Counted from the first letter of the stretch, positions 7,192-15,942 are shown. The stretch: 43,969 bases of DNA from Allomuricauda sp. CP2A (GCF_001683915.1 NZ_LXTT01000168.1:1-43969), one strand, 5' to 3'. Notes: a model not told the origin generated them from the sequence alone. Numbers and translations: made by a program.

Positions 7192-8846
7192 TCCAAATGC
7201 ACCAAGTGCATCTGTTCCAATTTCTTCTGACGCGTATTGGGGTTCAAAAATTTGAGTTGTAACCGGGTTATCCTAAATTGATCTACGGTGATTTGTTCAT
7301 GCCAATGATAGCCTTCATTGACCAATTTTTCCAGCTCCTGGTCGGTGGCGTATATCCAGATATCGCTCTTGTCTTCCAAATCCGAAACCGAAACAATCCC
7401 TACCGGTTTCTTGTTGTAAAAATCCAACCCCCAAGTAAGCCTTTTGGTGATTTTGAAGATTTTATCCACAGGGATTTGGTGCTCCTCAACTTTTTCTGCC
7501 ATGGTAGACCCCCCTTGGTATCTCAACAATCTGGGATAAAAGTGGGTGTTCAATAGTCCATTCAGCAACAACGAACTACATATCGATATGGTAATGATCC
7601 GCAGGTATGGCGCTTCTCGTTTCAAGCAGAAATACGTAATTACTCCCAATATGGCCACCAACACAAAATAGCCGTGGTTGTATTTGAATTTGAACACATA
7701 AAAGCATACCAAAACCGTAAAAACAAAGACCAGGCTCAATATGAAATATTGAAAAATCAAAATCACCTTGGCGGTTCCTGATTTTTCCTTTTGCTGTAAA
7801 CTATACAGATAGGATGCTGAAAGGATGGCATACAACGGAATCAGGATGTTCATGTAATGGGGCAACTTGAATTGTGCAAAACTTATCAATCCGAATAGAA
7901 TGGTGATGCCGCCAAAGGTCAAAAATTCCAATTGGGGATTATAGGCGAATTTCTGTTTCCAAAATGTCTTCAATCGGGTCCAATAGGCAATCAAAGCCAA
8001 AACGGTCCACGGCAAAAAAACCCATAAAAAGGTATGGAAAAAGAAGAAGAAATCGCTACTGTTCTTTCCAATGCCTTCACCGCTCATTCGTTCAAAACTC
8101 TGCTCCCAGAAAATGAAGAAAATACCACTTCGGTTGTCCTTTCCCCGGATCACTTTCTCTGGATGCAGGTCAAATTGGTGATAATACGCATACAACATTG
8201 GCGCAATGGTCAATCCAAAAACCAAAAGGGCCGCCAAAACCTTCCAGTTGAGCAATCGCTTCCATTTTCGGGTGTAGGCCAAATGGCACAGCAATGAAAC
8301 ACCAATGACCACCAAGGCAATCTGTCCCTTTGTGGAAAAGGCCATGCCCGCCCCAAAGGCACCAAAAACAATACTTTTCAGTGTGCTTTTCTCAACATAG
8401 GTCGCCAATTGCCAGATGGCGAAAATGGTAAATCCGGTCAAAACGGCATCAGTTCGGACATCGATATTGGCCAATACAATGGTCTGTGCCGTCATAAAAA
8501 TCAGTGATGCAAACCGTCCAACATCCTTGTTGTAGAGCAATTTTCCGAGACCATAACAGCTATAGGCTCCCAACAAAGTGGCCAAAATACCGGGAATCCG
8601 GTAGGCCCAATCGTGGATGCCAAAAATCTTGTAGGATAGGGCCGCCAGCCAATAGTGCATGTGGGGTTTGTCCAGATACTCCTCAGTCCCCTTGATCAGG
8701 GTAAGCCAGTCATTCTCTTGGACCATCCGCATGGCCATTACGGCAAACTGGGCGGAATCGTTTTCAAAAAGGGTCACGAACATTCCAGCGATGTACACCA
8801 GAACAATCAGGGAGATTAAAAACCAGTATCTGGCCGATGATATCAT
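7188..8846 (-). CDS. ArnT/PMT-family (GT39/GT83-like) membrane glycosyltransferase
   Basis: About 552 aa, with a dozen or so hydrophobic helices and the N-terminal periplasmic loop typical of GT-C enzymes: an acidic pair region ENDSAQFAVMA after helix 1, then YLDKPHMHYWLAA. Such enzymes take a sugar from polyprenyl phosphate and add it to lipid A or protein on the periplasmic side. I place the start at the ATG at 8844-8846, not at an in-frame ATG 16 codons upstream, because 8846 gives the ATGA stop/start overlap with the PAP2 gene and begins just before the first membrane helix. It is the last gene of an acidic-protein / PAP2 / GT operon. The acceptor is unknown. Confidence 0.87.
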   Translation of the reverse strand: MISSARYWFLISLIVLVYIAGMFVTLFENDSAQFAVMAMRMVQENDWLTLIKGTEEYLDKPHMHYWLAALSYKIFGIHDWAYRIPGILATLLGAYSCYGLGKLLYNKDVGRFASLIFMTAQTIVLANIDVRTDAVLTGFTIFAIWQLATYVEKSTLKSIVFGAFGAGMAFSTKGQIALVVIGVSLLCHLAYTRKWKRLLNWKVLAALLVFGLTIAPMLYAYYHQFDLHPEKVIRGKDNRSGIFFIFWEQSFERMSGEGIGKNSSDFFFFFHTFLWVFLPWTVLALIAYWTRLKTFWKQKFAYNPQLEFLTFGGITILFGLISFAQFKLPHYMNILIPLYAILSASYLYSLQQKEKSGTAKVILIFQYFILSLVFVFTVLVCFYVFKFKYNHGYFVLVAILGVITYFCLKREAPYLRIITISICSSLLLNGLLNTHFYPRLLRYQGGSTMAEKVEEHQIPVDKIFKITKRLTWGLDFYNKKPVGIVSVSDLEDKSDIWIYATDQELEKLVNEGYHWHEQITVDQFRITRLQLKFLNPNTRQKKLEQMHLVHLD

Positions 8847-9412
8847 GTACCCATTTTTTGGAATGCAAATATAGCCAACTTGGCCCACAACCATCCGAAG
8901 AGTGTGCCTACCAAGGCACCCGTTACTACATCCAACGGATAATGTACCCCGATGTAAATCCGACTATAGGCTACAATACAGGCCCATGCCATCAGCACAA
9001 GGCCAATATACCTCACTTTATTTCGGAACAAAATGGAAAAGAAAACGGCGGGGCCAAAAGAATTGGCCGCATGTGCAGAAAAATACCCAAACTGCCCCCC
9101 GCAATACCTTTTCACCAAACGCATTACCGAACTAACTTCTGGGTCATGGCAAGGTCTAAGGCGACCAATCCCATATTTAAAGAAATTGGACAACTGGTCG
9201 GTACAGGTGATCAACAAAGCCACTGCCACCAAAATGACTCCGGTTCGTTTCCAACCAAAACTTTTGTAGGAGAGATAGAGCAATAGGACATAGAGGGGGA
9301 AAGAGCTTTTTGTGTTGGTCATGAACATCCAAAAACCGTCCCATGTTTCGGTTCCCAGTCCGTTGAGGAACAAAAAAAGGTCTTTATCGTACTGTAAAAG
9401 CTGTTCGAGCAT
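8843..9412 (-). CDS. PAP2-family phosphatase (undecaprenyl-diphosphatase/lipid phosphatase type)
   Basis: 189-aa membrane phosphatase. All three PAP2 motifs are present: KYGIGRLRP (K-x6-RP), YFSAHAANSFG (SAH in place of the more common PSGH) and SRIYIGVHYPLD (SR-x5-H-x3-D). These form the histidine phosphatase active site facing the periplasm. Five to six hydrophobic helices flank them. The enzyme likely removes phosphate from a lipid carrier such as undecaprenyl diphosphate, or from lipid A. Its start overlaps the stop of the upstream small acidic gene by one base (TAATG), and its stop overlaps the start of the ArnT-like gene (ATGA), so the three are tightly coupled. This fits recycling of the lipid carrier used by that enzyme. 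Confidence 0.9.
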   Translation of the reverse strand: MLEQLLQYDKDLFLFLNGLGTETWDGFWMFMTNTKSSFPLYVLLLYLSYKSFGWKRTGVILVAVALLITCTDQLSNFFKYGIGRLRPCHDPEVSSVMRLVKRYCGGQFGYFSAHAANSFGPAVFFSILFRNKVRYIGLVLMAWACIVAYSRIYIGVHYPLDVVTGALVGTLFGWLWAKLAIFAFQKMGT

Positions 9413-9639
9413 TATGCATCGTATCTTGAGACCTCCCTGTCATAAAAAGCCGTTGCGGCCTCAATCAAACTCTCCGCTTCCTCCATTAAGTCCGCCTCAT
9501 CTTCTTTTGAAAATTCTTCCATCCATTCCACCTCATCATTTTCCAGATTGATGATGAACCTTGGATATTCAGTATGAACAATGAAAATGGCGTCAGGATA
9601 ATCCGTATTATCGGCCAACAAAAATTTGGGTAGTTCCAT
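9412..9639 (-). CDS. Small acidic conserved-type protein, unknown function
   Basis: 75 aa, very acidic (Glu/Asp clusters about 32-60), with no signal peptide or membrane helix. The N-terminal half looks beta-structured (IFIVHTEYPRFIINL) and the C-terminal half helical. It is the first gene of the operon with PAP2 and the ArnT-like enzyme, sharing the TAATG overlap with PAP2, which is the main support that it is real. I do not recognise a named family. It may be a cytoplasmic partner of the membrane enzymes, but nothing in the sequence proves this. Confidence 0.7.
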   Translation of the reverse strand: MELPKFLLADNTDYPDAIFIVHTEYPRFIINLENDEVEWMEEFSKEDEADLMEEAESLIEAATAFYDREVSRYDA

Positions 9640-9699
9640 ATATCAACTAATTGATTTTAAATTTTGGAATCTTCTTAATTCAATATTTATGATTAAATA

Positions 9700-9777
9700 C
9701 GTCATGTTGAACTTGTTTCAACATCACATTTACATTGTTACTTTATGATGAGACCCTGAGACGAGCTCAGGGTGACG
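9700..9777. repeat. Paired inverted hairpin repeat (REP-like), copy 1
   Basis: Two 28-bp units in opposite orientation, each a hairpin: TGTTGAA-CTTGT-TTCAACA (9705-9723) and CCCTGAG-ACGAG-CTCAGGG (9754-9772). Both units begin with CGTCA on their own strand and share the TGA/CT/GT/TCA skeleton, while the differing stem bases change in pairs so that both stems stay perfect. It sits in the gap between two minus-strand genes. A related pair lies at 16440-16495. Confidence 0.75.
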
Positions 9778-9818
9778 ACCGTACTTTTAAATGAAATGTT
9801 ACCAACATTCATTCTATT

Positions 9819-11186
9819 TTAATCTTCAATCAATTTCTTGGTCAAATAGTTGAATCGAAGATACAACATTACCGCCGATGCTGTCAATCCCAACAACAAT
9901 CCTATCCAAATTCCCGTGCTTGAAAGGCCGGTGTACAACCCGAGGTAAAAACATACCGGGAACCCGATCAGCCAATAGGCCACAAAGGTGATGAAGGTGG
10001 GAATCCGCACATCCTGAAGTCCACGAAGTGCGCCCAAGACCACCACTTGCAGTCCATCGGAAATTTGAAAAAACGCAGCGACCAACAACAATTCTGCCGC
10101 AATGATGATTACTTCGGTATTGTCCATTTGGTTGACAATGTCATCCACATCCAAATAAATGGTGGGGAACCAATGCCTTCCCAAAAGGAACAGTACGGCA
10201 AAGGCCACTTCCAAAATAAAGGTCAGGAAAAAAATGGATTCTGCTATCCTTCGAAGCTCCCTGAAGTTCTGCAGTCCTTTCTGATTGCCCACGCGCACCA
10301 TGGCGGCAACACTGAGGCCCATACCCACCATGAAGGTCATGCTGCTAAGGTTCAATGCTATCTGATTGGCCGCTTGGGCATTTTTCCCCAATACACCACT
10401 CAGCCAAATGGCTGCGGTAAATATGGCCACTTCAAAGAACATCTGCATGGCAGAAGGGAATCCCAAATTGATGATTTTCTTCATCACTTTTTTCTCAATT
10501 TCCCTAAAATTGAAGTGGGTCACGTAGGTTTCAAATTTTTCCTTGCGTTTCAACAAAAACCAAATGAACAACACCATAATGACCCGCGAGGCCAATGTGC
10601 CGATAGCTGCCCCTACAATGCCCAATTTTGGAAATCCGAAGGAACCAAAAATGAGCAAATAGTTGATGGTTATGTTCACCACATTGGCCAGAATGGTGGC
10701 ATACATGGGATATTTGGTCTGCGACAATCCTTCAGAAAACTGTTTGAAAGCCTGGAACATCACCAAAGGCACCAAGGAAAAAGCGACCAGTTCCAAATAG
10801 GGAATGGCAAGCTCCACCACTTCAGGGGGCTGCTCCATATGGTGCAACAAGGGTTTGCACAGCAAGATGATGCCAAATAGGGAAAGTCCCAACAAGGTGC
10901 AAAGCACCAGTCCGTGTTTTAGGGCCCTTTTTCCATCGGCGGGGTTCCCTGCCCCATCCGCTTCGGCCACCAAAGGTGTGATTGCCGTGGAAAAACCAAT
11001 ACCAAGTGACATGGCTATGAAGACAAAACTGTTGCCCAAGGAGACCGCTGCCAGCTCCGCAGTTCCCAATTGCCCCACCATGATGTTGTCCGCAAAGGCC
11101 ACAAAAGTGTGCCCCAGCATTCCCAAGATTACGGGATAGGACAGTCTAAGATTGTATGCAAACTCTTGGGTGTATTTTTGAAGCAA
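9819..11186 (-). CDS. MATE family multidrug/toxin exporter (NorM-like)
   Basis: 455 aa with twelve predicted membrane helices in two related halves, the MATE fold. Typical blocks are seen: LSYPVILGMLGHTFVAFADNIMVGQLG in the first helix pair, and MFQAFKQFSEGL and GALRGLQDVRIPTF at the equivalent places of the two halves. Members exchange Na+ or H+ for cationic drugs or metabolites. It starts at TTG (complement of CAA at 11184-11186) about 15 bases after a good promoter. It is monocistronic; the paired hairpin repeat lies downstream. The substrate is unknown. Confidence 0.93.
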   Translation of the reverse strand: MLQKYTQEFAYNLRLSYPVILGMLGHTFVAFADNIMVGQLGTAELAAVSLGNSFVFIAMSLGIGFSTAITPLVAEADGAGNPADGKRALKHGLVLCTLLGLSLFGIILLCKPLLHHMEQPPEVVELAIPYLELVAFSLVPLVMFQAFKQFSEGLSQTKYPMYATILANVVNITINYLLIFGSFGFPKLGIVGAAIGTLASRVIMVLFIWFLLKRKEKFETYVTHFNFREIEKKVMKKIINLGFPSAMQMFFEVAIFTAAIWLSGVLGKNAQAANQIALNLSSMTFMVGMGLSVAAMVRVGNQKGLQNFRELRRIAESIFFLTFILEVAFAVLFLLGRHWFPTIYLDVDDIVNQMDNTEVIIIAAELLLVAAFFQISDGLQVVVLGALRGLQDVRIPTFITFVAYWLIGFPVCFYLGLYTGLSSTGIWIGLLLGLTASAVMLYLRFNYLTKKLIED

Positions 11187-11206
11187 AACGGAAAATTAAA
11201 AGAGCA

Positions 11207-11235
11207 CAAATATAGGTGGATTCTAAATTTTGCAA
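11207..11235 (-). promoter_or_regulatory. Promoter of the MATE gene (TTG-N18-TATATTTG)
   Basis: On the minus strand a -33 TTG (plus 11233-11235) is followed after 17 to 18 bases by TATATTTG (plus 11207-11214), a perfect Bacteroidota -7 box. Transcription would begin near 11200, giving a very short leader before the TTG start. Confidence 0.75.
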
Positions 11236-11443
11236 ACAGTCCCAAAAAAAGAAATTCACTTTAGTGGGCTCCAAGTAGTACCAAAACCGAAATAGACTGT
11301 CGAGTATATTTCGTATTCATCAACCCATACCCTATATCCATCAATTCAGACTTGAGACTTATGCAAAGTTTCCTAACCTTCACTCATAATGTGAGACATA
11401 AGCATTTATCTAATCTGTAACATGTACTCCATCAAATACTAAA
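11215..11443. other. Intergenic region, no gene seen
   Basis: About 230 AT-rich bases between divergent genes. Apart from the MATE promoter, no hairpin, repeat or clear -7 box for the plus-strand gene at 11444 was recognised. Confidence 0.4.
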
Positions 11444-12028
11444 ATGGAAAAGATGAAAATAACTATTATCCTAGCCTTTCTTATTGCATCTACCAACACT
11501 TTTTCCCAAGAAAAGAATTTTAGCCTAGAAATTGGTTATCCAATAGAGTTGTCGAATGGGAATTCATCAGGATTGACCGGAATTATAAATTCAAGGATAA
11601 AGTATAGGTTTTGGAATACAGAATCATTTGGTATTGGAACATCATATTCCATTGATTTGTTGACAGGCAACATAACCTCTGAAAACAAAAAGGAGTCATT
11701 TACATCCCATCATTTTAATTTATTTGGGGAAGTTCCCTTGAATTCGTCCAAAACATTATTTACCTCATTAGGAGCTGGATATACTACGCAGAGCTATTAT
11801 ATAACTAAAATAATGGATCATGGCTCAGGTTTAATTAGTTCTGAAACTGAAAAAACCAATGTTGGAGGATTCAACATAGATATTGGTGGGAGTTACGACA
11901 TTTTAAAAAATTTCTTCATTCAAGGAACTTTTCAATTTATCAGATTATATGTTAACGATTTCCTGTTGGAAGAGAAAATCGGTTTTAATAAAAATCGATT
12001 GAAGGTTGGAGTTGGATACAGATTTTAA
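11444..12028 (+). CDS. Outer-membrane beta-barrel-like secreted protein
   Basis: 194 aa. It has a signal peptide (1-22, ending TFSQ), then repeated amphipathic beta strands (RIKYRFWNTESFGIGTSYSI, HFNLFGEVPL, LFTSLGAGYTTQSYYI, FNIDIGGSYDIL, FIQGTFQFIRLYV) and a final strand ending in phenylalanine (RLKVGVGYRF), the usual signature of a small eight-stranded outer-membrane barrel. Function unknown. The gene and the next one are clearly more AT-rich than the surrounding housekeeping genes, suggesting an accessory or transferred segment (inference). An ATG two codons further in (MKIT) is a possible alternative start. Confidence 0.75.
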   Translation: MEKMKITIILAFLIASTNTFSQEKNFSLEIGYPIELSNGNSSGLTGIINSRIKYRFWNTESFGIGTSYSIDLLTGNITSENKKESFTSHHFNLFGEVPLNSSKTLFTSLGAGYTTQSYYITKIMDHGSGLISSETEKTNVGGFNIDIGGSYDILKNFFIQGTFQFIRLYVNDFLLEEKIGFNKNRLKVGVGYRF

Positions 12029-12167
12029 AAATTTACTTGATAAAGGCTAACATAGAAAGTCTCTCTTTCAAAATGAAACATTATCAATCTTAAAAAGTTG
12101 GATTATTAAGGCAATTTGAAGATTCCCAATAGGCCCTTAATCTACCATAAACTAAAACCAAATTTGA

Positions 12168-12728
12168 ATGAACAAACCAACATTATTGTTTCTATTGATT
12201 TTCCTAACACTTTTTAAGGTAAAAGCACAAAAATGTACAGTGGAAGAAGATCCTTTTACCAATCAGGAAACGGTTTCCTATAATTATGATTATCAAACCG
12301 TCTTCTTTCAAAAGAAAGGAAACAGCATTTTCTTTGAAATTTTGTTTAATTATTGGGGGGAAAGAAGCAAGGAGTTTGACGAGAAAACCGAAATTCAAAT
12401 TAAGCTTGAAAACGGAACCAAGCTCACTTTAAAAACCATACGGAAATCACTTCCTAAAATTGAGGAACAAAATTCTTCCACTAATCTATATGGTGGTTTT
12501 GGAAGCGGAATAGTAATATCAAATGCAAAAAAATATACGGTCTATTCTTTTGCTTTCATTTTGACAGGAGAGGAGCTAAAAAAGCTAGCGGAATCAAAAA
12601 TTGAAGTTATAAGAATCCCAGATACAGAAGCATTGGAGTTCGTTGACATATCAGTCAAAAGAAAAAGAAGTAGAAAAAAATTAAAAGCTGTACACAAAGG
12701 TGCTAATTGTATATATGAACACCTCTAA
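12168..12728 (+). CDS. Secreted protein of unknown function
   Basis: 186 aa with signal peptide 1-20 (ends KVKAQ), then a mostly beta-rich mature domain. The mature protein has two cysteines, one directly after the cleavage site (KCTVEED) and one near the C-terminus (ANCIYEHL), which could form a disulphide closing the domain. A very basic stretch (RKRSRKKLK) precedes the end. I recognise no family. It follows the beta-barrel gene after 139 bp in the same AT-rich segment and convergently faces mazG. A real gene, since it has start, signal and length, but the role is not readable. Confidence 0.65.
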   Translation: MNKPTLLFLLIFLTLFKVKAQKCTVEEDPFTNQETVSYNYDYQTVFFQKKGNSIFFEILFNYWGERSKEFDEKTEIQIKLENGTKLTLKTIRKSLPKIEEQNSSTNLYGGFGSGIVISNAKKYTVYSFAFILTGEELKKLAESKIEVIRIPDTEALEFVDISVKRKRSRKKLKAVHKGANCIYEHL

Positions 12729-12765
12729 AATCGTATTGCACAGTATATCATTAATTGGAACTTGT

Positions 12766-13539
12766 TTATTGCATTTTGGCCTCTTCCCAAAACACATCCA
12801 TCTCCGCCAAAGTCATTTCCTTTAGGGTTTTACCGGATTCTTTGGCTTTGCCCTCCAAATATTGAAACCGTTTGATGAACTTTTTGTTGGTGCGCTCCAA
12901 AGCATTTTCCGGATTTACATTTAAAAACCGGGCATAGTTGACCATGGAAAAAAGCACATCACCAAATTCAGACTCAATCTTATCCACATTGTTAGAATCA
13001 ATCTCTACTTGCAGCTCCGCCAGCTCTTCCTTTAGTTTTTCAAACACCTGTTCGGGATGTTCCCAATCAAATCCTACTCCTGCCACTTTTTCCTGGATTC
13101 GGTTGGCCTTTACCAAGGCGGGCAAACTGTTGGGAACGCCCTCCAAAACACTTTTCTTGCCTTCCTTGAGCTTTATATTCTCCCAATTTTGTTTGACTTC
13201 ATCCTCATTCTGTACTTTTACATCACCATAAATATGTGGATGGCGGTTGATCAGTTTCTCACAGATTCCGTTGGCAACATCGGCAATATCAAAGTCTTGT
13301 GTTTCTGAACCTATTTTCGCATAAAAGACAATGTGCAAGAGTAAATCGCCCAGTTCCTTCTTCACTTCTTCCAAATCATTATCCAAAATGGCGTCACCCA
13401 ACTCATAGGTTTCTTCGATAGTCAAATGGCGAAGCGTTTGTAGGGTCTGCTTTTTGTCCCATGGGCATTGATCCCTTAATTCGTCCATGATGTTTAGGAG
13501 TCGTTCCAATGCCTTCAGCTGCTCAGATCTTGCGTTCAT
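12766..13539 (-). CDS. mazG: Nucleoside triphosphate pyrophosphohydrolase MazG
   Basis: 257 aa, two tandem MazG domains. Hydrolyses NTPs/dNTPs to NMP and PPi, cleaning the nucleotide pool. The first domain has the metal-binding helices with LTIEETYELGDAI (about 34-46) and EEVKKELGDLLLHIVFYA (about 57-74); the second repeats the pattern with EKLKEELAELQ and IESEFGDVLFSMVNYARFL (about 190-208). The opening LRDQCPWDKKQT is the standard family signature. The length matches E. coli MazG closely. In related genomes mazG is, as I recall, near the DUF5606 and def genes; here a two-gene plus-strand block sits between. Confidence 0.95.
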   Translation of the reverse strand: MNARSEQLKALERLLNIMDELRDQCPWDKKQTLQTLRHLTIEETYELGDAILDNDLEEVKKELGDLLLHIVFYAKIGSETQDFDIADVANGICEKLINRHPHIYGDVKVQNEDEVKQNWENIKLKEGKKSVLEGVPNSLPALVKANRIQEKVAGVGFDWEHPEQVFEKLKEELAELQVEIDSNNVDKIESEFGDVLFSMVNYARFLNVNPENALERTNKKFIKRFQYLEGKAKESGKTLKEMTLAEMDVFWEEAKMQ

Positions 13540-13679
13540 CTATAAAATTTTATTTAAAAGTACAAAGACCGTAAATAGCAGGTACTGATTTTTTTCCATA
13601 GTTATGAAGACTAGGTATCATTCAAGAAGAGAGGGAATTTTGGGAAGACCGTTCAACAATAGTGCTCTATTGAAAATTG

Positions 13680-13687
13680 TACATTTG
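13680..13687 (+). promoter_or_regulatory. -7 promoter box (TACATTTG) before the SGNH hydrolase gene
   Basis: Perfect TAnnTTTG match 16 bp before the ATG at 13704; no TTG at the expected -33 distance. Confidence 0.55.
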
Positions 13688-13703
13688 AAGAAACACCCAT
13701 AAC

Positions 13704-14351
13704 ATGAAAGCACTAGTATCCTTGGCAATTTTCTGTTGCTGTCTTTTTTTGAATGCACAAGCTCCCAATCGTTTTGATAACGAGGTCATGGAAATCCAAA
13801 AAAAGAACGATTCCCTCTGGGATCCTGCAAAACCTACACTTGTTTTTACCGGAAGTTCCAGTATTAGAATGTGGAAAGACCTTCAGGAGAGATTCCCTGA
13901 CCAACAGGTACTGAATACCGGGTTTGGCGGTTCCCAATTTTCGGATTTGGAGCATTATTTGGACGAGTTGATTCTCAAGTACAACCCCAAAAAAGTTTTT
14001 ATTTATGAAGGGGACAATGATGTTAGCGCCAAAAAAAGACTCAGGAATATCGTAGCTACTTCAGAACGGATATTGAACATGCTCCAGCAAAAAAAGCAAG
14101 CATTGGAGATTGTTTTCATTTCGGCCAAACCCAGCATTTCCAGATGGAAGTTACGAAGAAAGTATAGGCGTTTAAATCGAAAACTCAGCAGACTGGCCGA
14201 AAAAACCAATGGGGTTGATTTTGTGGATGTATGGTACCCCATGCTGGACAAACGAAAAGTAAAACAGGACATTTTCATTGAAGATGGACTTCATATGAAT
14301 ACAAAAGGTTACGATATCTGGTATGAGGTATTGAAGAACCATGTTAATTAA
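13704..14351 (+). CDS. Secreted SGNH/GDSL-family hydrolase
   Basis: 215 aa with a signal peptide (1-19, ending FLNAQ). SGNH blocks in order: TGSSSIRMW (nucleophile Ser, block I, about 49-57), GFGGSQFSDL (block II Gly), EGDNDVS (block III, Asn in GDND) and DGLHMNTKGYDIW (block V Asp-x-x-His). This is the GDSL-like lipase/acylhydrolase fold, with the GSSS variant found in many Bacteroidota acetylhydrolases. It probably removes acetyl or acyl groups from a glycan or lipid in the periplasm. It is followed after 16 bp by a GH20 hexosaminidase, so the pair may attack the same acetylated amino-sugar polymer (inference). Confidence 0.87.
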   Translation: MKALVSLAIFCCCLFLNAQAPNRFDNEVMEIQKKNDSLWDPAKPTLVFTGSSSIRMWKDLQERFPDQQVLNTGFGGSQFSDLEHYLDELILKYNPKKVFIYEGDNDVSAKKRLRNIVATSERILNMLQQKKQALEIVFISAKPSISRWKLRRKYRRLNRKLSRLAEKTNGVDFVDVWYPMLDKRKVKQDIFIEDGLHMNTKGYDIWYEVLKNHVN

Positions 14352-14367
14352 CTAATCAAAAACTACT

Positions 14368-15942
14368 GTGATTACAAGGACCCTACTGCTCTTCTCCGCC
14401 ATTATTTGCTTAGCGGCTTGCCAACCCCAAAAAAAAGAAATTCTATTTCCCAAAACAGACCTGAGCGTAGCTCCGTTGATTCCAAAACCCATAAAAACCA
14501 TTGCAACCCACAGTGCTTTTGGACTGGACTCCAATACGGTCATCTATACCTCAACACAGGATCCAGCTTTTGAAAAAGTAGGACAGTTTCTTTCGGAAAA
14601 AATAAAAGGGAAAATTGGGCTGGATCTAGCAGTCAATAGTGCCAAAACTGAAAATGTAGAGCGATTGATCTACATCAACCAATCTGACAGTACGGATTTG
14701 GAAACTCCAGAATCCTACCAGCTGTACATCAAGAAAGACTCTATTTTGGTCAATGCCAAAACTGCGGCGGGTGCCTTCAGGGGAATCCAAACCTTACGGC
14801 AATTGATTCCCGAGAAAAGCAATGATACACTTACCGACCATCCCCTTTGGTTGGTTCCCACCGGGAAAATAGTGGATGCCCCCAAGTTTGAATACCGAGG
14901 TGCCATGTTGGATGTGGCACGGCATTTTTTCACTGTTGAAGAGGTAAAAAAGTACATCGATATTTTGGCCTATTACAAATTCAATGCCATCCATTTGCAC
15001 TTATCTGATGATCAAGGTTGGCGACTCGAAATCAAGTCGTGGCCCAAACTCACCCAAGTCGGTGCCCAAACTGAAGTCGGTGGCGGTGAAGGTGGTTTCT
15101 ACACCCAGGAGGACTATAAAGATTTGGTGCAATATGCCGCCGAAAGACACATGACCTTAATTCCCGAAATAGATATGCCGGGGCACAGCAATGCTGCTTC
15201 ATTGAGCTATCCTTTCTTGAACGGCAATGGAAAACCGTTAAAGCCTTATACGGGAACGAGAGTGGGCTTTAGCACGTTTGATGCAAGAAAAGATACAGTT
15301 TATAGCTTTTTGGATGATGTCATCGGTGAAATTGCCGCCATTACTCCTGGTCCCTATTTTCATGCTGGTGGGGATGAAAGTCATGCCACCAAAAAGAGCG
15401 ATTACATCCATTTTGTGGAAAAAGTGGAGAAAATTGTCCAAAAACATGGCAAAACCATGGTAGGATGGAATGAAATTGCCCAAGCGAAACTTGACCCCTC
15501 TTCCATCGCACAACTTTGGAATGAGTCGCATAGTGCCATAAAAGCCGCTGAGAATGGTTCAAGAGTGATTCTTTCCCCTTCGGAGAAAACTTATGTGGAC
15601 ATGAAATATGATTCCATTTCTGAATATGGTCTCACTTGGGCCGGGTACATTCCTGTTGATGTGGCCTACCAATGGGATCCTGAGACTTATGTGGAAGGCC
15701 TCCCACGGGAAAGTATTTTAGGCATTGAAGCGCCTTTATGGTCCGAGACCATTAGCAACAGTGCCGAATTGGAATATCTGGCCTTTCCGCGTGTGATCGG
15801 GATTTCCGAACTGGGTTGGTCCCCAGCGGAACATTGTAATTGGAAAGACTACAAAATGCGTTTGGCCCAGCAAGTCCCTTATCTAAATCGTATGGAAATC
15901 AATTACTACCCGAGTCCTTTGGTGGATTGGAAGAAAGAGTGA
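14368..15942 (+). CDS. Beta-N-acetylhexosaminidase (GH20), lipoprotein
   Basis: 524 aa. The lipoprotein signal ends at LAAC (about Cys18), so the enzyme is envelope- or surface-anchored. The GH20 N-terminal domain spans about 35-165, the catalytic barrel about 170-500: RGAMLDVARHFF, HLSDDQGWRLEIK, and the catalytic Asp-Glu pair in HAGGDESH. The tryptophans that line the sugar pocket (WNE, WSE) are present. It removes terminal GlcNAc or GalNAc from chitin oligomers, glycans or peptidoglycan fragments. It starts at GTG 14368, which gives a complete lipoprotein signal. Downstream partner of the SGNH hydrolase. Its stop directly abuts the stop of the convergent DUF5606 gene. Confidence 0.94.
   Translation: MITRTLLLFSAIICLAACQPQKKEILFPKTDLSVAPLIPKPIKTIATHSAFGLDSNTVIYTSTQDPAFEKVGQFLSEKIKGKIGLDLAVNSAKTENVERLIYINQSDSTDLETPESYQLYIKKDSILVNAKTAAGAFRGIQTLRQLIPEKSNDTLTDHPLWLVPTGKIVDAPKFEYRGAMLDVARHFFTVEEVKKYIDILAYYKFNAIHLHLSDDQGWRLEIKSWPKLTQVGAQTEVGGGEGGFYTQEDYKDLVQYAAERHMTLIPEIDMPGHSNAASLSYPFLNGNGKPLKPYTGTRVGFSTFDARKDTVYSFLDDVIGEIAAITPGPYFHAGGDESHATKKSDYIHFVEKVEKIVQKHGKTMVGWNEIAQAKLDPSSIAQLWNESHSAIKAAENGSRVILSPSEKTYVDMKYDSISEYGLTWAGYIPVDVAYQWDPETYVEGLPRESILGIEAPLWSETISNSAELEYLAFPRVIGISELGWSPAEHCNWKDYKMRLAQQVPYLNRMEINYYPSPLVDWKKE

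Noticed and set aside
10047..10880. 277-aa plus-strand open frame inside the MATE gene
   Set aside because: Antisense shadow; composition rich in His/Gln as expected from the complement of a membrane protein gene, and the MATE protein on the other strand is complete.
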